NCBI GenBank assembly: GCA_900088475.1
Contig: FLMG01002559.1
Coordinates: 1-25,625, forward strand
Source of the DNA: Hyphochytrium catenoides
Taxonomy: Eukaryota; Sar; Hyphochytriomycetes; Hyphochytriales; Hyphochytriaceae
Direction of reading: 5' to 3'
Length of the DNA stretch: 25,625 nucleotides
The notes beneath the pieces were generated by a model that saw nothing but the letters and a program-made list of their open reading frames with translations, did not search any database and was not told the DNA's origin. This document shows, one piece after another, positions 11,001 to 21,400 of this stretch; position 1 is the stretch's first letter; each line of letters opens with the position of its first letter. A program made the position numbers and the translations under genes.

Positions 11001-14000
11001 TAGCGCACCTTCCTTCACTTACCAGCCCAGTGGAGAGGGGTTCTCCCTTTATAGTCCATAGCATCTAGGGTAGCTCCAAAGCGAATCAAAGTTGCAGCAG
11101 CATCCGCACATCCAGCAATCGCTGCCCAATGTAAAGGAGAGCGATAGTAGAGTCCATTGCACTGTAGTGACATAGAGATAGGGAATATTCAATGAGAATC
11201 AGCCTGAAATTGAAATCTTGTCGCGTGCTTTACTATCAAGAAAGGCCACCCAAACCGAGCAGAACGAGAGGATTACCTTATCTCCCAAGCAATCCGCATT
11301 AGCTCCACTTCTCATGATTTGAATAATGCGCTTCACATTGTTCGTTGCTGCAGCCGCATGTAGTGGGGTCAAGGGGACATCTCCTCCCCATTCCTCAAAC
11401 ACTCTGACCAGCATGAACCGGCCGCTGATCAAAGCTCGAAGAAGAGCTGTGCTGCGCTGACACACCAAGAGATGGTTGGCTGAGGAGAAAATGATTAGCT
11501 TATAGAGAAGGATGTGGCTCGTGAACCAGTCACAGGTGCACCAACCTATAGGGTCACAAAGGATCGCCTCACGATACAGGGTTGTACATATTCTCTACTC
11601 TTACCTCTGTGCGCTACCAGCACGTTTACGACCTCCGGCGATTCTGCCAAAAAAATAGGAGGTACCTCCTCGAAACGGGAAGACGAGACCGTCAGCTGAT
11701 TGACATCGGCACCGTGTTGAACAAGCCAAAGCACCGCATCCGCATGACCATTAGCCACCTAAGAGTTATTCATGAACATTGTTCGAGGTGAGCGACATCA
11801 CAACCGGTAGGACTGCTGCTCTGCGTTATTATGAAGACTCAACGCAGTGATATAACAACGGAGTAGCAATGAAGACACCCGCAACGGTGTGAAACGCAAA
11901 AACGTAAGGAGAATGCTTACCGCAACATGCAAGGGGCTGAGTAGTGTCTGCTCGAAGAGCGAGTAATGGCCGTAAATCGTTTCGCGTTGCCGGTGCGAGT
12001 CCTGTCCCCGTCGTCTAAGCCAACCAATCCGGCTGACCAGAGCTTCATAACCCTCTGCTACCCGAATCTGGATCCACATGACAAAGGTTAGGTTTAGACT
12101 CGAAGAGCTCGTCCAACATAGTAGATTGTGAAGAAATAGCGAAAAGGCTAATGCCGGAAGACAAGCAGCGAAAATGGGAGTGCTGTTGACCTGTATCCGA
12201 TTCATTTTATCCAAGCTGTTGATGTCGAAGCCAGCTTGTACTAAGACCTCCAGGACGTCAACGTCGCCTAAAGGAACGAATTGGTGAATAGACCAAAATC
12301 AGCCATCCAAAACGCTTCTGAAAGCCCGCCAGCGCCGACTTTGCCGTTTCAAAGAAGGTTACATTGCTCCTGTGCCAAACAAGTATCCCTTACCTCGAGC
12401 GGCCGCTGCATGAAGAGGGTTGTATGTTGATGTGGCAAAAAACCCTAGCGACAGCTTCGGAGTCCGGTACATGTGCTGATGAAAGCCATCTCCGAGAGCG
12501 GAGGACGCCTCGATCAACGTCTTTTGCAGCTCATTGACATGACCAGAACTGGCGGCATGATAGAGTAGAGTTCTGAAGAGTCTCTCATTCTTACTTCTCC
12601 TTGAGAAGCAAAGCAGTTTGGCTATTCCACATGTTACGACGTACTGATCACGGCTAAGTGTAACGCCCAGCTGCAGTCGAAAATGATCTCTGAAGCGGTG
12701 ATACGCTAGCACTTGCGACCACATCAGGAAGTATGCTACGTAGCTACAAAGGGAAGAAAAAAGGTTGATGATCCAAAAGGTTAATGATTCATAGAAGAGC
12801 AGGATGAGCTAGATTTAGATTTGCACATGTGAAGTGACTGAAAAGCACCAAGCCGACAGCACAATTATGAAAGAACGGGGACGCAGTAAAGAGCTACAGT
12901 GGGGCTGTTTAGTCAGCATGGAAAGAATATACGATAAATCAATAACACAGCCAGAGATGAGGAAACCTCAATCGAACGTGTAAAAAGATGTGAACTAGAA
13001 GGACTGACCTGACGACAATGTTTGCCCATACTGCTAGTAGAATTGTGATCGACGTATCCAGTAGGGCAGTGGTGCAATCCCAGTAAAACCCGGCTACAGC
13101 GTTCCAGAGGATAACCACTACCACTCCGACGCCCGTTAATGCCGATATAATGACGACAGAGTCACAAATTGTGATATACCAGGTACGCTGATAGACAGAA
13201 TTCATACGGTTCCGGCGGTAGAGAAAGAACGGGCGCCAACCCAGAGTGGCAAACCCTAAGACCACTGTCTTAAGCACAGTACACCCGGTAACCAGCGAAG
13301 TAGTAAAGGGCTTCACGCACTCTCCGTGGTAGACAATATCCTTTACCATATCCCGTGACTTTTCGTCGTCGATAGCGGATATCTGGAAGAACAGTGAGAA
13401 GTATGAAATGAGCGCCAAGGGAGAAAGAAGGAGAAAGGCGATGTCAATACGACCCAATGGGCTGGACGGAGAGCAAGCATTGTTTAGAAGAACCCGATGT
13501 TAGGTAGCATACTTCAGAGTAACCCATGATTAGGTGGGACGTGGAAGCATTAAGTGAAGAGAAGCCTACACATTCCATCATTTCAACGCCAGGTGAGGAA
13601 AGGACATCAGGTGAAGGCTTCTGAACGTAGGGTTTCTTACCCTATTAGGAATCCAAAAGAATTGGTTTACTCCCATGAAGGATAGAACGAAAACCAACTG
13701 GATAGTCTTGAAGAGGAGAGGCCAGCTGACGTAGGAGTTGGCTAGAGCCCCGCGGAATGATCTTGGCGGCTGTTCTATTTCCTCCTTGGAACGTATACTG
13801 CCCTCATGATATACGCTCTCGCGATGGATCCGTCGCTGCTCAAGGCTGTTGGTTCCGCAGAGACGATAAGGGTAAGTGCAGGCCTCCCAGCAGAGAGACA
13901 GACAAAAAGGAAATCTTCAAGCTACGATAACGGAAGAGCAACAATCCGTATGATCAATTGTTGGGGTAAAATCCTATGCCGTTTACCTGGGACGGAAGCT

Positions 14001-14528
14001 CCTCGTCATGTCCCCAATGGTATATCGGGGCGCCACGTAACGATGGTCTCGTTCTAGTTTTTCAATTGTATTTGGTCCCGATCGCTCGACGCCATAACGA
14101 GCAATAGAGTCCCGCGTTGTAAGAGGCAATATGCGATCAATTTTGGCTCCAGAGGTAACAGAGGAAGAGGACCGGAACTATATCGCCAAATGACAAAGAT
14201 AAAGACGATGGAAGGCTGTGTTAGAGGGTAAAACGAAGAGGATGTTTGGTTTGCCATTCACCTTTGCTTGCTGCAGGGGTATGGAGATGGCACTCTGCCT
14301 CATCTGGACGTCAGAATTGCGCATGGGGAAAGCCGGAGACACTGACGGATGGTAGTTGGTTGTTTCTCTGGTGGGATCTGGGGTGGTTGCGAGCGGGCTT
14401 GGCTCCATTTTGTATACATTCTTGCTATTCTGGCTCTCTAGAAGCACTTTAATCCGAGGAGGAAGTTCAAGGCTTTGGTTCCTTCTGAAACTCCTGCTCA
14501 ACTCGGAGCTCCTGTCTCCGTCCTCCAT
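8066..14528 (-). CDS. Membrane-anchored ankyrin-repeat protein with tandem TIR domains
   Basis: Exons in coding order: 14528-14262, 14177-13987, 13845-13641, 13382-13009, 12743-12394, 12267-12191, 12067-11921, 11758-11605, 11479-11277, 11161-11023, 10804-10701, 10545-10422, 10327-10192, 10102-10044, 9880-9648, 9505-9235, 8915-8640, 8544-8066. All introns are GT-AG and the 3789 nt stay in one frame (1262 aa). Order: polar N-terminal tail (1-190); four hydrophobic segments (about 192-353); about nine ankyrin repeats (about 401-805) with six TPLHxA-like motifs; TIR1 (about 820-921); linker; TIR2 (about 1005-1103); polar C-terminal tail. An in-frame stop lies just upstream of the ATG at 14528. 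TIR domains signal by self-association and, in many families, by NAD+ cleavage. By inference this is a membrane receptor or scaffold; ligand and partners are unknown. No NB-ARC, kinase or LRR is present. Least certain are exons 2-3 and the N-terminal acceptors. Confidence 0.85.
8640..9262 (-). other. TIR domain 2, catalytic position is Gln
   Basis: Starts at the exon 16/17 junction (NFLFI then AHGDTQTRFVRGLYLSL), followed by KGYRCFVDSEAL, CAAFICVISDKS, GSEILNDQLAFAED and LIIPVF. It aligns without gaps to TIR1 over strand D and helix C, and Q1080 replaces the TIR1 glutamate E895; the WC pair is also lost. It is expected to be a non-catalytic TIR that could still dimerise. Confidence 0.8.
9648..10205 (-). 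other. TIR domain 1, catalytic glutamate present
   Basis: Begins at the junction of exons 13 and 14, where splicing creates the strand-A sequence AMISYTHSHSEF. It continues through RDRLESLGITTWMD (strand B/BB loop), IARGLMNASLMICILSEDY and SEWCLKELALAKQ, then PVIAIS. E895 in WCLKEL lies where plant TIR NADases and SARM1 carry their essential helix-C glutamate. The SxxWCLxEL signature is plant-like. Confidence 0.88.
10248..12580 (-). other. Ankyrin-repeat array of the TIR protein
   Basis: Residues about 401-805. Repeat signatures seen after splicing include NPLHAAAARG, SPLHVAVANGH, TPLHAAAATNN, SPLHWAAIAGC, TPLHWAVRND and TPMHIAVKLG, each followed by a helix and a GAxxN/GADxx turn. Some repeats (around 489-590) are degenerate. 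Ankyrin arrays are protein-binding surfaces, so this is the likely partner or ligand-sensing part of the chain. Confidence 0.85.
10562..10630. repeat. Tandem duplication inside an intron of the TIR gene
   Basis: Two adjacent copies, 35 bp (10562-10596) and 34 bp (10597-10630), each starting ACACGGACGAT and ending ATATTG. They differ by one indel and two substitutions. They lie in the intron 10546-10700, just upstream of its acceptor in the direction of transcription (minus), so the duplicated sequence covers the likely branch point region. Confidence 0.9.
12722..13730 (-). other. Predicted four-helix membrane module of the TIR protein
   Basis: Residues about 192-353, encoded across exons 3 to 5. 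Hydrophobic stretches lie at about 192-217, 249-270 (weaker), 290-314 (Val/Ile-rich) and 330-353. A basic YRRNR loop (276-280) separates the second and third. No channel, receptor or transporter family is recognised. The membrane part precedes the ankyrin array, the reverse of ankyrin-first TRPA-type or ACD6-type layouts. An even helix number would put the N-terminus and the ankyrin-TIR part on the same, presumably cytosolic, side. Confidence 0.6.
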
Positions 14529-15259
14529 GGTAATCAATGCCGCTTAGCTATACACAACAACATACTTAAGGATCGGCCGCATCGCGATAATATGCTCTGC
14601 AATATCCGCTCCCAGCCTGCCACTTAGCAAGTACAAGCTTCTAACGAGTTATCTCTCTTTGACCTCTACGCCTAGCGCATAAGTCACTTCCCTTCTCTCC
14701 AAGCATTAAGCATCAGAAAGAGGAATTTATGGGCTTCAGTCTTCTTGCGTCGTCCACAAGTTGCTCCTGTGCTGCCGCAAGCCAGAACCAAGGTGAGACC
14801 CTCTTTGTGGTAGCAAGAGAGTCACAGCCTCGCTAGAACCAGCAAAGTGCTTGTGGGAGTCTCGCCACACAGAGAATAGAAAGTTGGCACTCATTTTGCC
14901 TCACAACTTTGGTACAAGTCAGGGCGCAGGTGAGGTGGCGATGACGGACTGTGCGAGCAGACAAAAAGCTTCAGATAAAAGAGAAGAATCTGCACTTATT
15001 GGGTCCTGGCAGCGGCATACGATAAGGTTATAAAAGCCGTCAAGTCCACCTGAAGGGTCTCAGATGCGGCATATTATCAGGATCTACTTCAGCAATAATC
15101 CGCGTCTCACGTCTGGTGCAGTCCCCTTGGCCAATTTCCGCCCTCGCCTACCCGCTTCTACTTCAACTGCCACCCACCCGTCCTCCTTCCTTGCCTCTAG
15201 TCTTCCTTGGTACATCGTCTCCTTGTACGCACAACGCGCAACTACAACAACCAACACCC
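14529..15259. other. 5' flank of the TIR gene, no gene seen
   Basis: About 730 bp upstream of the TIR gene start. ORFs at 14851-15033 (+) and 15064-15366 (+) are short with no recognised motif, and the latter overlaps a better candidate on the other strand. This is the presumed promoter region of the TIR gene. No TATA box or other clear element was identified. Confidence 0.4.
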
Positions 15260-15532
15260 CTACAGAGTACAGAGAATGCAATGGAGATTCAGTTCAGTTC
15301 TCAGTTTTGAGTCTCTATTTTTACTCAGATCATCGAGCTCAATCTGTAAAGATTCGCAATGAATAGTCCATTTCTGAAGAACGCTGTCCAGAAGGGGAGG
15401 GAGCACTTCCCAGCATAATTGTTTGGGGCACTCCGCGTCTACTTTCGTCTCTGTTCTGCTATCTAACAAGCGGTCCTCCTTGACTGGCCAGTCGTCGTAT
15501 ACTGGGTTTGGATATGGGACAAGGGGTTGCAT
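15260..15532 (-). CDS. Possible small protein or terminal exon, unknown function
   Basis: ATG at 15532 opens a 90-codon frame with ordinary-looking composition: a Pro/Tyr-rich start (PYPNPVYDDWP), then an acidic helical part with WEVLPPLLDSVLQKW. The frame stays open upstream to about 15572, where a strong acceptor (pyrimidine tract then CCAG) lies. It may therefore be the last exon of a spliced gene whose earlier exons I could not join in phase. No family is recognised. Confidence 0.35.
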   Translation of the reverse strand: MQPLVPYPNPVYDDWPVKEDRLLDSRTETKVDAECPKQLCWEVLPPLLDSVLQKWTIHCESLQIELDDLSKNRDSKLRTELNLHCILCTL

Positions 15533-15728
15533 GGCTTGCCTAGCCACCACGCGCCGCACTGCATAGTTGCTGGTTGTTGAAGAAGAAATCTGACAGGATC
15601 AAGTAGCCAATCGCTGCATTGTCAGCGAACCCTTATAAGCAACAGATAGGATCCTCATCGCCTTAGGTTTTCACGGTATTCGCTGAACTCCTTATGTAGA
15701 AAGTAGTACTACTGGGGCGTTGCCTCTT

Positions 15729-15974
15729 TCAACGATGTATGCGGCGCTGGCGTTGTGGCTGCAACATCTGGCTGTCTCTTTCTAAACTCCCCCAGAAAAC
15801 AGATACATGGCAGTGCCGTCCAGGCTCGACACCCTTCGTGCTCCCATTCATTTGACTAGTGCCATAGAGGATCTCAAAGGTCGCAGGACATGTGCATACT
15901 GGCATCGGATCATTTTCCTTAATAAGGTTAACGTATCGCGCTTCGATATGCGTCGTAGCCCCATGAGTATATGT
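15729..15974 (-). other. Open stretch with weak coding character
   Basis: An 81-codon frame runs from an acceptor-like AG (15976-15975) to a stop at 15729. It includes IEARYVNLIKENDP and HCHVSVFWGSLERD. It could be an internal exon of the same gene as 15260-15532, but no GT donor connects the two in a compatible phase. A competing ORF on the plus strand (15807-16034) overlaps it. Confidence 0.18.
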
Positions 15975-16116
15975 CTATTGGCCCCTGTACCACCTCATTT
16001 CAGCTTAGCAACAAGTGCTACTACTCAGGATTAAAGGGCGGTGAACAAGCTGTCAATAAATAAGAAGAGAAGGAGAAGAGAATGATAGCCACTATTGGTG
16101 CTCTAAACTAAGCAGT

Positions 16117-17373
16117 TCACTCATCGTCATCGCCTCCGCCACGCGCGGCACGTTGAGACGTCGGTATTCCTTCTGACTTCTCCGCAGTAGCAGCTTGAAC
16201 ATTGTAAGAAGTCTCGATGGCTGGCGAAAGCGATGAGACGAAGGGCTCCTGCCCCTCATCCTCAGAATGCACCAAAGTTGCAGCATCTACCTCTCTCTGA
16301 TCTATTGTCTTACTCTCTTTCGATGGTATCGCAGACACCTGGTATTGGAAGATGCTGGACTCTATCAAGTCTTCCACAACTGAGCGGACGATTAGCTCTG
16401 TCTCAGTGCCTGACTGAATCACATTCACTTCTTCATACTCTCCCTCTTCGGGGATTGGCTCCAACCTTGTCCTTTGAAACGGGAAAGAAGAAGACAAGTT
16501 CTCATTCGTCTTCCGCCCATCGCGATGCCTCTTGGCAGATCGTTCTAAGAAGTGGCACGAGACAATGCATGCGCTGAGAAGAATATACCGCCTTCCAGGC
16601 AATGGTTCGGCCATCAGAGCACCAACTAAGATGGCAATGGAGCCCACCAGGCCCCAAACAGGACCGATCACGGCATCTACAAGCTGGAACATCAGCACCA
16701 AGAGCAACAGAATGCCAGAGACAGCTAGTGCAATCAGTGCTAGGCCCATGGAGTTCTCCCCCAAGAAGCCGTAGGTCCTAAAGAATAAGGTCTCAGCCTT
16801 GGAGACGGTCACTGTCCCTATGTCCTTTACCAGGTTCCATAAGTCTTCTAGGAATATGGTGACTTCTAGCCAAATCTTTCTCCGAGTACTCTGCAGTAGT
16901 ATTTCCTGAATCTCTGTTTCCACTTCTAAGCGATCTTTGGCCAGTTCAGCGTCTTGCCGCACGCTCTGAATCCTCTTCACGGACTCGTCTGAGAATCTCT
17001 CCAACAGACTTTTGATATCATCCGAGCTCAGAGATCGAAGATCGTTCTTCTCAACTCCCTTTCCGATTGCTGAGCCTGCCGATGACGCTCTGCGTGCGAC
17101 AGGTGGTGCCTTCTGAGACGCCGTTGGCTTGTCGTCCAGTCCCTGATATGGAGCGGCAGTGTCGTCATCTTCATCCGTACTCATCAAGACTGCGATGGCG
17201 CTTTCTAAGACATCTGAGTCCAGTCCCTGAAGAACGCTCCAGTCCGGAGCCTCTTCAAGAGCTGTGTGGTCGCTCTCAACGCCCATTTCAAAAGCCATTG
17301 ATGCGCTTTCTACTAACCCGAGGGAGAAGAGCCCCCAGCTCACCGCCAGCAAGAGCGCACCTGTCTTTCTCAT
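16117..17373 (-). CDS. Predicted secretory-pathway membrane protein, unknown family
   Basis: A single uninterrupted 418-codon frame, the longest in the window and the only clearly intronless gene. It has a signal-peptide-like N-terminus (basic start, hydrophobic core about 5-20, small residues near 22-25). An acidic/Ser-rich segment follows, then an amphipathic, probably coiled-coil, region (about 113-190), hydrophobic segments at about 209-236, 238-255 and 262-276, and a long acidic, Ser/Glu-rich C-terminal tail ending in GGGDDDE. The layout suggests an endomembrane or envelope protein with a large coiled-coil domain on one face and an acidic tail on the other. I recognise no catalytic motif or family. 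Plus-strand ORFs at 16233-16577, 16532-16774 and 17067-17399 are antisense shadows. Confidence 0.8.
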   Translation of the reverse strand: MRKTGALLLAVSWGLFSLGLVESASMAFEMGVESDHTALEEAPDWSVLQGLDSDVLESAIAVLMSTDEDDDTAAPYQGLDDKPTASQKAPPVARRASSAGSAIGKGVEKNDLRSLSSDDIKSLLERFSDESVKRIQSVRQDAELAKDRLEVETEIQEILLQSTRRKIWLEVTIFLEDLWNLVKDIGTVTVSKAETLFFRTYGFLGENSMGLALIALAVSGILLLLVLMFQLVDAVIGPVWGLVGSIAILVGALMAEPLPGRRYILLSACIVSCHFLERSAKRHRDGRKTNENLSSSFPFQRTRLEPIPEEGEYEEVNVIQSGTETELIVRSVVEDLIESSIFQYQVSAIPSKESKTIDQREVDAATLVHSEDEGQEPFVSSLSPAIETSYNVQAATAEKSEGIPTSQRAARGGGDDDE

Positions 17374-18403
17374 CTCTAGGGGTCCCTGCTAGAGGTTGAC
17401 TTAAGCTGCACTCGACGTCCGTAGTCTACCGAGTTCAATGTAACGAAGGGACCGGCTGCTCCATAAACTGTGCCACAGCCCAGCACGCAGGGGAGCTGCC
17501 TATTGTCTGTGAGGTTATATAATGTAACCAGGCTCCAGGCGACTCCTCTTGTCCCCTGAATGTGGCTGCAGGTTGTCCTTGGGCTTCATAATGCGCATGC
17601 CAAGGACGCCATCAGATGCTGAGGAGGAGGAACGAAGAGCAGAGGCGCCATCATTATTCTGATTGAGAACATGTCCCAAGCGAATGGCGAATGGCCTCTC
17701 GTCACGAATAACATTGTACGATATTTAGAATCGAAGACTCTAATCCCGAATATGCCTGCATTGAAGCTTCATCCTCAGAAACAATCTGCATCTTCTCAGA
17801 GTTCAAACTGAAGCTTTCTACAGATCTAGGAAGTGCTGATGGCTGATGGAGACCGATCACTGATGATGTCTATGCTGCAGGTTTGCTGATGCAAGTCATT
17901 GTACCTGGACACACTAGGGTCGTTAAGAGTGCCGTTTGGCCTTGACCATCTCGCGCCTCTGCCACACACGTGAAATGAAAGAGAATATGACCCCATACAC
18001 AGGAATCTGGATGTGCTATGGCATTGATTACTTTGTAAACTACGAGGGACTGGGTTCTTATGATGGAAGTCTGAAGCCATGCTTATAGATATGGATGCAA
18101 GAGATAGACATCCTACTGGACGTCTTCTTGCAACGCGCTGTGCGTTAGGCTCCTTTCTATTAGATCAAATGCATTAGGAGACTATACAGGTACTGCTGCT
18201 CGGCCCATTCAAGCATCCTGAATGATAAGGCAGCGCACTTCTTTGGGCTAGAGAGCAAGTAAACTCCCTGTACAATATAAAATATGTTAAGACACATGTG
18301 TACGGACGTCCCTGGTTCTAATTCAGTTGGCTGCTTGTGCCTCTAAAGAGAGAGCGACGGCTGCGTAGCCCTCCCGGAGACGATAGAAGGGTGGAGTCTT
18401 TCT
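17374..18403. other. Intergenic region, no gene recognised
   Basis: About 1 kb between the start of the membrane-protein gene and the end of the helicase gene. A minus-strand ORF (17826-18080, 84 codons) is Ser/Arg/His-rich with no motif and no supporting splice sites, so I leave it uncalled. The region must hold the membrane-protein promoter and the helicase 3' end. Confidence 0.45.
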
Positions 18404-21400
18404 TTATGAGTCGTCTGCAAAGCGTACCCTTCTCCTGGCTGAGGGCCTTACTTCGTCTCCATCCAGCTCTGCTCCGTCCGTAATCCCTACCGCTGACGTT
18501 GCTACCAAAGGTGAAAATTCTCTCCTCGGGTCTGCCTTTTCTTCCGGTACATTAAGCTTTCTCTCTGGTCCTCTCTGCACTGCCTCCACGAACTTCAAAT
18601 TCTGCAGCAAGAAATGCAGGCGCGCTTGATCGTTCCCTTTCACTCCTTGCTGCGTGAACAGAAGGCACATGCAGACAGAAAAGTAGCAAGATTCCAGAAG
18701 GATAGTTAGACAAACAGGGCAGCCCTTTCTTAACCCCGATTAGCAACTTTACGTCCTTCTTTTGACATTGTGTCTCTCTCTTCGTCTCGTCCCATTTCAC
18801 GGCGGGATGCTCGTCCAACATCCTCGTGGCTCCTCCGCTGCCACTACCTTACCTCTGCATTGTTCCTCTGATGCATGACAAGCTCCACGGTATCATCCAT
18901 TATGAGCTGCTCAACTACTACGGAGCTCTTTTGGCCGAGCCTGTGTGCCCTGCTGATAACTTGATCCTCTAAGCTTTTATCCCAGATCTCGTCCATAAGA
19001 AATATGTGGGTCACGAATGAGAGGTCCAAACCGTGGGCTCCTTCTTTGCATAAGAGTAGGACAGAGACGCCAGGATCATCTCTAAAACGCTGAGGGCAGC
19101 GAACAAAGCCAGCGGGGAAAACCAGAGAGTCAGACTAAACAAGCGAAACCTCAAGTGAACGGCTCGGTAAATGGCGTTGGCCACCGGAAGATAAGAGCAC
19201 ACGAGAGAGAACGCACAGAGCCGTGTTCCCAGACATGCCGTCCCGGACTGCAAGACACCACTAAGAGCTGATAGGGAGATATCCTGCTAAGCAAAGAACC
19301 AGGGCAGAATACATCCAAGCCGATGGAGCCAAAACTGTGGGGGTGAGGGCACTAAGATAAGAAACCTGGGATAGGCAGAACTTGCCTACCTGCAGCTCCA
19401 ACGACCGCTTGCTCCCGAAGAAGTGAGCAACTCTGAACCCATGCGAGGTGAGCGCCTCTTCGATGCCATTCAAGTACATGCGGAACTGAGAGAAGACGAT
19501 GGCCTTTAGAGCAGACACTGGCTGAGGTCGAAGCTGACGAGGAAGGGATGCGAGGTTCGCATAAAGATTGTCTCGTTCATTCCTTTTTTTCTCTAGATCT
19601 TTCTCTCTTTGAACTTCTCGCAACCTTTCTATGAGGTGCTTCGCCTTGGACACACTTTCCCAGCTGCTGTCCTGATCAGACTCATCATCTTCCGCAAAAA
19701 GGACATCGTTATTTCGCCCTCTTTCTCCCACGTCAGCAGAGCTAGACGGCAATTGAGAGGGCGGCAAAGGCTGGAGGCCCACTGTCTCGTTTCTTAAGGT
19801 GTTCCGTTCAGTCACTTCCGTTATAGATGCAGGCGAATGAAGAGATGAAGCTGCTGGTTGAGAGGCGGTGGTGCCAAGAGCTGGTGGCACCGCAGAGGAA
19901 GCTGAAGGCTTGCCTCCTGTAGCAGGAAGGGCATCGTGCCATTTCCAGTTGAGCTCAAAGCCCGGTTGTATGGCCTGGAACTCATCTGTATCAAAATGTC
20001 TCTTGCACACCGCGCAATAAGGCGTAAACTCCCAAGGCGAATTGTCTTCCTCTCCCTCTTTTCCTGATGCCTTCGCACTCCCTCTCCGTGTCACTTTATC
20101 CATGCATAGGACGCAGATAAGGTGACCGCATGGCGTGAGAAGGACTAGCTGGAATTGCTGGAGGCAATATCCGCATTCTTCTCTAAGACCTACCAAGTAA
20201 AGACAGACACATAATCATAGGAGAGATTGGCAGCAATGAGGAAGCTGTCGACACGCCGTTCGACCGCGAGCTAAAGAATTGGACCAAAGCTAGCCCACTA
20301 TCTGCCAACGCATATCCATTCCTCTGCCTTCACTAGTCATACCTGCGGTTGCTTTCCTTATCATTGTTCGCGCCAAGTGCAACAGCCGTCGGTCGGTGCA
20401 CCACGAGAAGATACTGTTAGCACTGTGATTATAAGCAATCTGCTGAAGACCTCCGCCGCAGCAAGCCACCCTATAGGCCAGCAATGAGTAGAGTAACCTC
20501 GGTACTTAGTGGAGCCCAGCAAAGACGCCAGGCAGTAGGCAGTACGTTCCTCTATCGACATTAAAACCTTCATGACATCCATCCAGCATTACCTGAGATT
20601 GTGCAGTGTTTCCATCGCGTACTTGCGGTTGGCTGGGTTTAAGAGATTATCTGGATGTCTAGGGCCCGCCGGATGGTTACCATCCACCATGCCTATTGGC
20701 AAGCAGGACATTAGCACCAAAATAAAGGCAACGAGCCTATAAGACGCTTGGCACCCCTAGCAGACCGCAATTACATCCAACAATATCAGTAGACTTGACA
20801 CCGGAACTAGCATCGAAGTCAACAGCTTGACTTGGCAGCGCACATCACACAACGTCTCAAAAACAAGGCGGTCATGGACTAAACAAGGTGGTTTGGATCT
20901 CATCACCGGTCCATGGACCGAAGAGACCCGAGATGAAGAGAATGAAGAGCAGAGAAGGTCGTCCACAAGACGTCGCGTGCCGCCACCAACCTGTGATGAT
21001 AAGATTCGCCAGGCAGAAGCTGGCAATTGTATTGTATGAAGCGGCTTCAACAGGTGACATCCGGAGCACCCGATGAATTCGACTTGGGGGTCGTAGTTCG
21101 TCAATTGAAGACTGAAAAGGAGAGCGTTAGCCCTTCTGCAAATAGCTTTCGTAATCTCATCAACTCTCTGTTAGCAAGCCTCTCGTAGTGGCTTATGCCA
21201 CCACTTTGTTATATCTTCATATTCAGGCTTTTTTCACGGTTTATCTTACCTTGAGATGTCTTATCATTATCCGCTGTACGATGTCTCTTAAGCGCAGGAA
21301 CGCCCGCAGCTTTTTCGCCTGGCATAATGGTATAGGCTTAGTGATAGAAGAAAGGTCTTGAATTGGAACTATGAATGGTATATGAGTTGCTCTGTAAGAC

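Noticed and set aside
13383-13457. Extra hydrophobic N-terminal part of the ORF 12939-13457, upstream of the chosen exon 4 start
   Set aside because: An acceptor there would enter out of phase with exon 3. The acceptor at 13383, after a long pyrimidine tract, keeps the frame, so this stretch is treated as intron.
13846-13880. Alternative earlier acceptor for exon 3 of the TIR gene (after GGGAG)
   Set aside because: It gives the wrong phase relative to exon 2. The CAACAG acceptor before 13845 restores the frame and keeps the rest of the exon open.
17826-18080. 84-codon minus-strand ORF
   Set aside because: No motif, no splice partners and Ser/Arg/His-rich composition as expected by chance; placed between two well-defined genes.
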